DNA from: Rotaria sp. Silwood1
Lineage: Eukaryota > Rotifera > Eurotatoria > Philodinida > Philodinidae
Assembly: GCA_905250075.1 (NCBI GenBank)
Contig: CAJNOP010000034.1
Coordinates: forward strand, 186,001-250,000
Length of the DNA: 64,000 nucleotides
Direction of reading: 5' to 3'
Part shown: positions 10,744-20,800 of the stretch, one piece after another
How positions within the stretch are numbered: position 1 is the first letter of the stretch
Layout of the letters: each line of letters starts with the position of its first letter
Translations under genes and position numbers: made by a program
The notes under the pieces: model-generated
What the model was told of the DNA's origin: nothing
Database searches by the model: none
What the model saw: the letters and a program-made list of their open reading frames with translations, nothing else

Positions 10744-12209
10744 ATGAACATTTCGAATAACAATCGTTTAAATACACATGATTTGCCAAATGAAATTTTA
10801 TTCATCATTGCCAACGAACTGAATATCGGTGATGTATATTCACTTATTGATATTGATGAAAGATTTGCTCAAATCGTACTTGATCCACTTTATATTCGTA
10901 ATATTCATAATCTTGATATGACAACTGTAACGATGAAATCATTTTTCGATTATACTTTTTCAATGGATGATCAAGTTCTGTCAGAAATATGTGAAAAGAT
11001 CTAACCTCAAATTCATTCACATGTAATTAAACTTACTATTGAACAAAATTCAATGGAACGTATTCTTACTGTTAGTTATCCTCAACTTTATTCGTTATCA
11101 CTTGTTAATTTTCAAGAAAAATGACTTTTTCAATATTTAACAGGTATATTATTGAAAGAATTTATTTTATTTTTAATAAAATAAAGTAATCGAACAAATT
11201 AAATTTCATCTTTGTTTTTTTTTACATTAAAGATCATTCAATTCTTCATGATCTCCTTACTCATCAAATCACATATTTGAATATCGATATTCAAAATGAA
11301 ACAACATCTCAATTATCTGAAATTGCATCAAATATATTTGCATTGATTTTATCTTTAACTAAACGATTAATCCATTTGAATTTTTGTCAATTGTTGTCTC
11401 ATCGTAGAACGTGGATTTCTTTTTATTATCTACCAGAAATAAATTCTATGTCTTCAAGTTTAACTGAATTGAAAATTAATGCCGAAACTTTTGTTGATTG
11501 TTTTTATCTTCTTGATGGACGTCTTGATTCCTTATCGAAATTGATTATCAATGTGGGGAGAATTTTAATATCGACATAAACCATGATATATAAATGGTGG
11601 CTGGGTAAATATAATTTCAGTAATTATATTTTCAATAAAAAGACATTCTTAATGTTTTTTTTAGAAAGACCTTCCTAAATTGAAATGCTTCTTATCGACT
11701 TTGAATATTTATGAACAGGAATATGACAATCAAATTATTACATTACTTCATCGAATGATAAATCTTGAAGAATTGATATTATTTCTGCTAAATATAAGAG
11801 TTGACAAGAATTATGCTGATGGTATTCAAATATATAATAATATTCTTATTCATATGCCACGATTAAAGAAATTTACTTTCAGTATAAATACAGCAGCTAT
11901 TATGGAAAAGAAAAAAAATTCGTCTTTCATCTAATGAAGATATTGAAAATAGCTGTATTAGAAGAGGATATGGACAAGTTAATTCATATGTCTCTTCTCA
12001 ACAAATGGGGAACATAGGCCATTGTCATGTCTATTTCACTTCCATATCAATTCAAACATTTTTTCGGTCTTAACAACTTTTTTCATTTTCAAGATGGTAT
12101 ATTTGATAAAGTTCGACGTCTAACAATGAATGATATTGCATGTACTTTTGAACATCAGTTTTTCAAACTCACGTCTCATTATTTTCCTTTTTTGTCAAAG
12201 AATTAACTA
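10744..12209 (+). pseudogene. F-box protein pseudogene cut by a transposon
   Basis: It begins with a typical F-box, DLPNEILFIIANELNIGDVY then SLIDIDERFAQIV, which in intact proteins binds SKP1 in SCF ubiquitin ligases. The rest follows the bdelloid F-box family order: HSHVIKLTIEQNSMERI, an intron (about 11144-11232), SSLTELKINAETFVDCFYLL with DGRLDSLSKLIINV, a second intron, LPKLKCFLSTLN, MINLEELILFLL and MPRLKKFTFSIN. Stops follow the F-box (TAA at 11002-11004) and NFQEK, and frames shift near 11580 and 11915. The reading ends at KLTSHYFPF, exactly where the mariner at 12212 begins. Nothing after 15433 convincingly resumes the family, so the 3' end may be lost. A pseudogene with several independent breaks. 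Confidence 0.85.
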
Positions 12210-12335
12210 TACAGGGTGGCCCATAAGTCAGATAACAAAGTATTTTTTTAAATTTCTTTCTTATACTTCGTTGTTTAGGTCTGATATTTATAGCATATAT
12301 ACTAGCTGATATAAGCTAAAGATACAGCATATAAA

Positions 12336-13807
12336 CTGGCTTCCCACTCCGCCTCTTTTTCCTCTTTTTTTGGAAAAACCTAGGTTTTTAAGGGTAATAA
12401 CCGATAATGTCGATCGATTTGCATGAATCAATATGCTTCGAACCAATAAGGTGAATAACAAGGTTGAAAGTTATCCTTCAGGACGCATTATAATAATTAA
12501 ATATGCATTAATTCCAATCCAAAAGATTTTTTAGTAAGATTTTTTGGCATGAACTTTGATCGAATAAGTTAAAACCAATATTTATTGAGGTTGAAATTTG
12601 GAAATATTAAAATAAGTTGCGATAGAGTTATTTACGTTCAAATATAAAACTTTGAAAGTTAGATATTTGAGCTCATTGAAATAGTTTTTTTCTAACAGAT
12701 GTGTGTAAAGCTTCAGCGAAGCATCAAGACAGCTTCCATTATGAACTTAAACATGGAGTTCGATAATTGAAACTCAAGATTTGGACTCCGAAACTGCTGA
12801 ATATGCCGTCAAAGTGACTACATTTGCCTGGATGAGGAAATCGTTTACAAGATAGCCGGTTGTTACGAAAAAACAAAACCAGATTTTAGCTAATAAATCT
12901 CTAAAACTTTCTTCAGAGGCAGAGATCTTCGCAAAATGCTAGTTCACACTAAGTAGTGAGTTCGGCGCTTTAGATCGCCTCGAAGAAGAATTAGTGATAA
13001 GTTCTCACAAATTTTGGTAAAAACTCGCCGTGTCATGTAAGTTCAAGGACGTAAAGTTTCTCTGCCTTTAGTAAAATTTCTTGAAAAATCGTCAAAACTC
13101 GAACTTAGTATACTCAGGAATCAAAATTTTTTCAGGTACTTTTTTCTTGTATATCACTCAATTTCAATTGAATTTCGAATTATTTCAAATCTGTAGAATT
13201 GATCACATTTGGTATTGTTGTGCTTTCAGAGAGAACTTCTGCTGTCCAAGGTAGAAATTCTGGTCATCGTTTTGAGAAAGACATTTTGGAACTTTTGATT
13301 TAAGCCAAATTTATCCATTTTCTTGTCTTATCAATACGCACGTTCTACTGTTTCTTTTTTCGCTTTTTGTTAGGTCTTTCTACTCTCGTAATATTATAAA
13401 CTGAACAGATTTTGGATATTGAGTGATTTTTTTAAATGTCTATTTCTTTGTCTACAAGCAGTAAGATAAAGTGATATCACAGTGAAGTACCTTTGAATCA
13501 CATCCGTTTTTTTTTCTTTTTTTGTAGTTCTTTTTTTCTGAGCTGGATAGAAAAAGCATGATTGCAACAAATGTCAGCAACTGAAAATCGCTTTCATCTT
13601 TCGGGTTTTTTTCAGTCTGTATTGAATTCAGATTAGCGATGCTGCAATCTGTCAACCTTTGAGGCTCGCGAGAGTCTTTGTTCGCATTTTACAAGCTGAA
13701 AAAATGCGCCTCTTTTCTTCCTCTTTTTTTATTAAAAATCCTCTTTTCTCTGACAACGAAATTCCTCTTTTTTCCTCTTTTTCGACGAGCTGTCGGTGGG
13801 ATGCCAG
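12336..13807. mobile_element. hAT-like non-autonomous element nested in mariner arm
   Basis: The ends CTGGCTTCCCAC (12336-12347) and the inverse of CTGGCATCCCAC (13796-13807) match at 11 of 12 bases. The 8 bases CATATAAA stand on both sides (12328-12335 and 13808-13815) but only once in the intact right arm of the host transposon, which proves the insertion and its target duplication. CCTCTTTT motifs cluster just inside both ends (about 12350-12375 and 13709-13785), like the subterminal repeats of hAT elements. No transposase was found in the 1,472 bases. Confidence 0.85.
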
Positions 13808-13975
13808 CATATAAATCATATCGGAGTCTCGTCACTTGGTCTAGCACGTACATATACAGAATAGCCTATCAAAATGGCAACATGTTTGAGCCCTAAGAAA
13901 ACTTTTATTAAAGCAACAGAACAAGAAAAATACACGGAAAAAATGCATCTTTGAAGGATTTCACCACGAAACGTT

Positions 13976-15019
13976 TCACAAATATTGCTCAATGTGTTTA
14001 CCCTCTAAGTCTTTGCAAAGTTGTAGTCTTTCAGGTACTGATTGACAAGCCCTTCGACATAATTCTTCCGGTAAACTTTCCATTTCTGTAATGATAGCAT
14101 CTTCAAGTTCTTGAAGATCTTTAGGTTTTGTCGCATACACGCGGTCTTTGATCACTCCCCATAAAAAATAATCGGTTGGTGTCAAATCTGGAGACCGTGC
14201 GGGCCACTCAATTGGTCCACGTCGACCAATCCACCGATCAGGAAATGTTTCATGCAGGAAGTATCGAACGGATTGAGCATAATGAGCTGGTGCTCCATCG
14301 TGCATGTAAAATATCTCTTCTAAATTCATTCGACTTTTAATAGCAGGAACAATTTCATCCCTTAGCTTTTCAAGATAACTCTCTGCGGTAACGGTATCAC
14401 GAAAGAAGAAAGGTCCGATAATACCTCCAGACCAAATACCAGCCCATACAGTAACGCCTGGAGCATTCATTTCTTGGGTGATCACGATGTGAGGATTTTC
14501 CGTAGCGTAGTAAACGCAATTATGTCGATTGACATGCCCGTTCAACTTGAAAATAGATTCTTCTGTCCAAACAATTCGATCAATTAACGAAGAATCGTCA
14601 GCGATCAAGTTCAGAAAAATGTCAGCAAATTCGCAGCGTCTATCAGGATCATCCTCGTTCAATGCATGTAGTAATCGAGGACGATAAGGTTTCAAACCCA
14701 GCTCCTTCATCATTCGTTGAAGACTGGTTCTTGAGAGATTCAGATCCGAAGAAGCTCTCCTTGATGATGTCGCAGGATTTTCTTGAAAAGCAGCACGAAT
14801 GCGTTCTTTGTTCTCATCGGTACTAACTGATCTAGGCCGTCCAGATCTGGCTGCATCTTGGACACTTCCGGTTTCGCCGAATTTTCGTACAAGATTCAAA
14901 ATGTGCTTGCGTGATGGAGGAACTCGGTCATACTGATACTGGAACTGACGAGCAACTTCAGCTGCATTCTGGTGTATAGCATACCACTTAACAATCTCAA
15001 TTCTTTCGGATGATGACAA
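13976..15019 (-). pseudogene. DD41D mariner-like transposase, start and first Asp lost
   Basis: The 347-codon frame has an N-terminal helix-turn-helix region with a GRPR motif (residues 60-63) and a DDE domain of the IS630/Tc1/mariner group: VNRHNC (163-168), HDGAPAH (second Asp, 241), IGRRGPIEWP, and SPDLTPTDYFLWG (third Asp, 283). There are 41 residues between the second and third Asp. The first catalytic Asp, expected in a TDES-type motif, reads TEES, giving Glu at 153. The frame has no ATG: it opens at a TTG codon, an in-frame stop lies just upstream, and the nearest plausible ATG (15035-15033) is out of frame, so a small frameshift removed the start. Cut-and-paste activity is therefore unlikely from this copy. 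Confidence 0.85.
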
Positions 15020-15433
15020 GAAAACTTTCGCTCATGATTAAAAAAATCTGAAGAAAACTAAGTTAGAACCGAACAACAACAGTTAGTATAGAGAACAAAA
15101 CATAAATCAGCCGATAAAATAAATAACCACTTGCATTGTTATCTGACAGATGTCCCTACTAGTGCATATATGTGAACAGGTACTAACGGAGGAAATAGTA
15201 AGGTGCGTTACGAGAGGAAAAACTATAACTCTCAATCAGATTGCCATCTTTATGGGTTATTCTATATATGTACGTGCTAGACCAAGTGACAAGACTCCGA
15301 TATGATTTATATGCTGTATCTTTAGCTTATGTCACCTACTATATATGCTATAAATATCAGACCTAAACAACGAAGTATAAGAAAGAAATAAAAAAAAATA
15401 CTTTGTTACCTGACTTATGGGCCACCCTGTATA

Positions 15434-16089
15434 TTTGACATCTTCAATATACTTTTGACTTGTCTAGTCTGATTAAAATTAGTCCGTTCTGTATTCAGAG
15501 CAGGTCGTTAAATTCATTGAAAATAATATAATTTAACTGTGAGAATAGCATTGATATTTGATTGATGTGTTACCTATATACAGAATACTTGAAGCATTCC
15601 TTACAAATATTTGAGACGAGAATTCATATTCCCGTCGACATCTAAACTAATGACATAATAGTGCTATATAGTGAGCAATAGGATAACGTCGAGTTTCCAT
15701 TCATTAAAATAAGAATAATCCTATCCGAGATGTTTGTTTTCGCCAAAATTCAAGTGTTGTCTCCTAGAAAATGTCAATTTACGTCAAAATTATCGAAACT
15801 AAGATAAATCTATGAAAGGATAGGATGAAATCTCGTCTTTCACAAACGACATGATATTTTATTCAGTATCTAATTTTTTTGTGAAAATTGTTAATGATTT
15901 CTCTCATCACCTATTTGAAAATGATGCTTGTTATTCAGAAAAAGCAGTAGAACCTTCACGGTTTTTTTTCCTGTTTATGCTTTTATAAATGTATATTCCA
16001 GAACTTTCGAAGGAGATTCATTGTAGCCAACTGCTCTTTTTCATTTGAAAAAGTATATCAAGATGCAGGGCATGACCGAATTGCTTTGC
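15434..16089. other. Non-coding stretch before assembly gap
   Basis: AT-rich. No continuation of the F-box pseudogene could be recognised beyond the mariner. It ends at the N run. Confidence 0.3.
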
Positions 16090-16189
16090 NNNNNNNNNNN
16101 NNNNNNNNNNNNNNNNNNNNNNNNNNNNNNNNNNNNNNNNNNNNNNNNNNNNNNNNNNNNNNNNNNNNNNNNNNNNNNNNNNNNNNNNN
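16090..16189. other. Assembly gap (100 N)
   Basis: Exactly 100 N, the usual placeholder for a gap of unknown size. Order and distance between the two sides depend on scaffolding evidence not visible here. Confidence 0.99.
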
Positions 16190-16540
16190 GTAGATGCATT
16201 TTCATGTAATAAACAAGATAATCAAGCATGGATATGGAATTCAGTTGATGGAACTATTCAAAGTAAACATAATGGTGCATGTTTAACCTCGAAAGCAGAG
16301 CTTGAAGTATGGGCAGGTCCACTTTCAGATGGTTCACAAGCTGTAGTTTTACTCAATCGTGGTAATTTCGGAAGTGAAACAATAACAGTGAAATGGAGTG
16401 ATATTGGATTTCCTGTTGATCATTCAGCTGTAGTTCGTGATTTGTGGGCTCGAAAAGATCTTGGAACATTTACTGGTAGTTATACATCACCAAAGATAGA
16501 TCATCATGCTGTAATGATGTTAAAAATTACTCTGATGTAG
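16190..16540 (+). CDS. Alpha-galactosidase (GH27) C-terminal part
   Basis: The 116 codons that open directly at the gap end at TAG 16538-16540. The first about 33 residues (CNKQDNQAWIWN then DGTIQSKHNGACLT) resemble a ricin-type carbohydrate-binding repeat with a Q-W motif. The rest (ELEVWAGPLSDGSQAVVLLN, then WSDIGF, VRDLWARKDLG, HHAVMMLKI) is the C-terminal beta-sandwich of glycoside hydrolase family 27, whose members release terminal alpha-galactose or alpha-N-acetylgalactosamine. The catalytic barrel would lie in or beyond the gap and is not on the other side. No intron and no break are visible in this piece. A secreted or lysosomal location is usual for the family but cannot be judged without the N-terminus. 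Confidence 0.85.
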   Translation, partial: VDAFSCNKQDNQAWIWNSVDGTIQSKHNGACLTSKAELEVWAGPLSDGSQAVVLLNRGNFGSETITVKWSDIGFPVDHSAVVRDLWARKDLGTFTGSYTSPKIDHHAVMMLKITLM

Positions 16541-17876
16541 TCGATATAAATACTTCATAAACTTAATACAAGAACCATTTATTTTAACTTTGTGACTGCT
16601 AATTTATTGTAGTTTTTTAATGGATGCAGTAATTTTTAGTAATTTAGTAGATACTTGAGAGTATTGCTATGCTTAGTAGCCTTTTCGTATTATCATTTTT
16701 ATTACTGAAGCAATACTTCATGAGTTTTCATTCAGTTAATTTTTCTTCTGATGCACATCTTTGAAGAAAATGCATACAAGGGTTTGCTAGAGAGTTTCAG
16801 CAGAAGAACAAGATTTGTCGAGTAAAATAAAGTTCTGCAATAAGCTAAATCTTAGTCGATGAACGGCACTGTGTAAACAGTAAAGTTGGCAATCACATCA
16901 TTAGTTTTAGATGAAGAATATTTTTCTAATGGAGTATAGTAATAGAGAAAGATAGCATAGCTTTCTCTATGTCATATCAACAAGTAAAAGCATGTCACAT
17001 TATCATATATGGCTTTGGCTAGTAGTATTTAAATGAATAGTATCTTCTCTTTCATGGTTGTTTGGATCACAAGCAATGAAATCACTTTTATGAATGCTAA
17101 CATTCGATAATGCCATAGTTATCGTTTATCGTAATAATATCTGTGTAATTTTAAAATTCTTCAACAACAATATTTTAAAAAGTGTTGAATAGTATTGAGA
17201 GCACATATAATTAATAGACCTGATTAGTTAATGAAATTGCACTTCGTTTGCATAGATGAATCTTCAAGATATGTAAAATCAATGATGCCTTTAAATTCAC
17301 TCATTAGAGAAATGAGCATGATGAGAATAAAGTAATCCGCATTGCTCTATAATAAAAACATATGCACATAAGACATGTATTATCAATGGCATATTTAATC
17401 ATAAATTCTATTGATGTTCTCATTTTTATTATAAATTATACTTTTTCATCAAAAGAATGGTCATATAAATTGATAATCGATTTCACTTTGATCGAACCAT
17501 TGTTCGATCTTATGACCAATATTTGTCAATAGCAAATCGAAGTATTGTTTAGATACAAATTTCTGTGAGTAGATTTGTTTTAATTTGCATTAATTAACAT
17601 ATCATATGCTTTTTCTAACTATTAGAAAAACAAATTCGAAAGATATTCAGATAATTTTCCTGGACGATATGATAACAACTAATTGAAATATAAGTATATA
17701 CATGATTTCATAAGCGCCGCAGGCGATCAAGCACTCCCTACTGTTATCATATGTAATCAATTTTTTTTTAATGAAAGTTATTTTTTTCTTTATGTTTCAT
17801 TCTTGATTTTAACTTGTTTCTATGTGAAAGAAAGAGACAAGAAACATCAACATTGAATACAATACGTGGTCAAACT
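16541..17876. other. Intergenic stretch, GH27 to androglobin
   Basis: AT-rich sequence with no recognised coding or repeat structure. It contains the 5' flank of the androglobin gene. The frame before 17877 has no in-frame ATG. Confidence 0.35.
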
Positions 17877-20800
17877 ATGCAACATTATTCAACAGTGACC
17901 AAGTTAATTCATTATACTTCAAAATTTACATCTGGTAGTGATAGACAACTATCAAGACAAAATTCATCAGTCAGAAATCAACGATTATCGTCAAGTTCTG
18001 ATTCAATGGATAGGTTTGTATATATAGGGAAAGTTTGATTTTTCTTATACTGAGGGACGATTCTTTCAAAAAGAAATCGTTGATAAGTTTCTTTATGATT
18101 TTAAAATCCTTTTGATAATATGATTCAAGTAACTCCTCAGTTAAAAAAAAAATAAGAGCCTGCTCAGTTCGACTATGGTCGGTTTCGATTGGAACTAGAA
18201 AAAACTGACCATCGATTTTCTACTTTCAAGTTTCTACCAGTTTTCAGCCGGAAATGGAGGTGTATTTTCGACAGTTTGTCGCCGGAAATGCACAGATTCG
18301 AGTGCTGGGATTATCGACTTGGGTCGCTTTAAAAATCGATTTGTGAAATGAATAGTGATTATAAACATTCACTAAATTAAATAGATTCTTTTAGTATATT
18401 GAATTAAGCTGTTTTCTTTTATGCTGAGCAGTGCCCTCTATTCTCAACGTTAATGTCAAAATTGATATGATATTTGAGGATATCGTCTTATCTATCTCAC
18501 TAAAAATGGTAGTAATCATAGTGTTGTCCTTCTGAAAGTTAAGTATCTAAAATGAATTTATTCTAATTCTAAAACGAAACAATGCATTAAAAATGAGTTC
18601 TACTGTATCATCAAAAATTATCGGTGATAATCGTTTACTTAATACACGAAGATCAAGGTTGTTATTTTTTCGGAACTCTTTTTTGTTCTATTCATTGACT
18701 CTCATTTCTACTGCTTAGATTAATCGACAATAGACGGTTTCGTTTGGCACCAATATGGCCCGAATGGAATGAAGCAGAGATAAATGTTGAATCATGGGAT
18801 GCTGGAAATGTAAAGAAAAAAGATATAGTTGTAGTTAGAGCTCGTCCTGATTTAAAAACAAATATTTCAGTGGTAAAATAATACATTAAACGTTCTATTG
18901 ACTATATGGATCATATTTTAAGTCTGCACATGGTTTTGAAGATCCTGAAGGTAAAGTTGAGCTTCCTCCATCATTCAAAGTAGAACAATGGAAACGGCCA
19001 ATCGAGTTTTTGGTAGCCGATAAGGTAATAAAAAGTTTTCTGTTTAAAATAGTACAATTTATTGAATATATATATAATAGTCTCCAGTAATTGTTGATCC
19101 TGATGTTGGCATTCAAAATTTGGATTTAGTTACACCAAATGAACATTTACATCATAGTGAAGTAAAATTTTATAGAATTCGTTTTTTTTTAATTCACTCA
19201 TATTTTCTTTAATAAAGACAATGCGCAAAATTATTAGTGAAATTACAGCTCTGTGGGATATTTGTCGAAAAGAACGAAAAAATATTAGTACAACAACATA
19301 TAATGTTCATGAATTTAATATAACTGAAAGAACATGGCGTCCTTGGGTTTGTACTTATCTTTATTCAATGAATAAATCATTTCTTTTTTCTTTACATCAG
19401 GAACATATATATGCATTGAATAAAGTATCTAAACAACCGTTTATTACTCCGTACAATCCTTCTGGCAAATATATCGTTCGACTTTTCTTTTTGGTTTGTA
19501 TTCTAAGAAAAAATTTGAAATTAGTTGTGTGTTTTTTTTTCCTTGAATTTTATAATCAGGGTACTTGGCGTAAGATTATTATTGATGATACTATTCCATT
19601 TGATTCTAAAAATCGATGTCTTCTACCACAAACATCATTATCATATGAACTTTGGCCAATGCTTTTATCAAAAGCTTTATTAAAAATAATTTCTCTTGAG
19701 TAAAAAGAATAACAAACATGTATTTTTTATTCATCCCTAAAAAAAACGTTGCTTTTCTTCAATAATAGTTTCAATGCATCAAATGATTTTCCTGAATCTA
19801 ATGAAGCCTCAGTTATTCATTCACTTACTGGTTGGATACCAGAACCTATTCCTCTTAAGTAACAAAAAAAAAAATTAATTAAAGAAAGAAAGATGAATAT
19901 CAAATTTTCTATTCATAGATATACTCATGCTGGAAAAGTATGGGATTTTCTTCGTTATGATCGTTCTAATCAATACGTTGGTGTAAATGACAATGTAATA
20001 AATAAAAACGTATCATCTTTTGGACCTATACCATTATTCAAATGGCCTGATTCAAAAGTTCATCTACAGGAAGAAACAATATCAATGAATGGAAATGTAA
20101 ATTAGTTTCTTTTTTTGTTATATATTCTCTAGTTATTTTTTATTTCTAAAAACACAAGGATCCATCAGATCATTTCGATGATAAAAAGCTAGAAGATAAA
20201 AATTTAAAAATACGAGGATCATCTCTTACTCTAACTACTTCAAAAGATCCGACAGTAATTAAATCGATTAATTACAAAGAAAATCGAGCAGGTAAGATCT
20301 TTTAATCATTTGAATACCATAAATCTTGTTTCAGTCAGTAGTCCAAATCTTAAAACTCCAAATGATACAAAAAAATTAATCGGAACAAGTCGTGCAGGTC
20401 CAATAGAAGATTCTGGATTTTTTATCGATGATCAAATGATTCCTGAAGCACCAAAAATGATTGTTTTCGCTACTATACCTCACTTACAACCAACACGTAT
20501 TAGTTCATATAGTGAAACAGCTGATAGAAGTGAACGATTAAGACGTTATAATTTAAATGATACATTTTCAACATCAGTGCTACTAACGTCTATTCGAGAT
20601 ATTCCATTGGAACCACCGCCCCCACCGGAATATGTACCTCCTTGGAAACTTATTCGACCAAAAAAACCTATCGTATTACCTCATGCTGAACCTATAAGTG
20701 AATATAATATTTAAAAAATAAATTTTTGAATTATTAAAATTTTTCTTTTAGTTCCACATGAATCTAAACCTGAACGTTGGATTGAAATTACTTCACCTTA

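Larger units (their letters stand above)
12212..15429 (-). mobile_element. Mariner-like (DD41D) transposon with ~200-bp terminal repeats
   Basis: The ends CAGGGTGGCCCATAAGTCA (12212) and its inverse (ending 15429) are flanked by TA (within TATA) on both sides. The inverted repeats continue for about 200 bases: right arm 15231-15429, left arm 12212-12335 resumed at 13816-13892. The left arm is interrupted by a separate insertion (12336-13807) with its own 8-bp target duplication. Without that insertion the transposon would be about 1.74 kb. It carries one transposase frame on the minus strand. It sits at the 3' end of an F-box pseudogene. Confidence 0.9.

Noticed and set aside
17814..17876. 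Androglobin start at 17814
   Set aside because: The codon is TTG; the first in-frame ATG is at 17877.
18150..18440. MITE in the first androglobin intron (CTGCTCAG / CTGAGCAG ends)
   Set aside because: Only 8 bases match clearly, and no target duplication was found.
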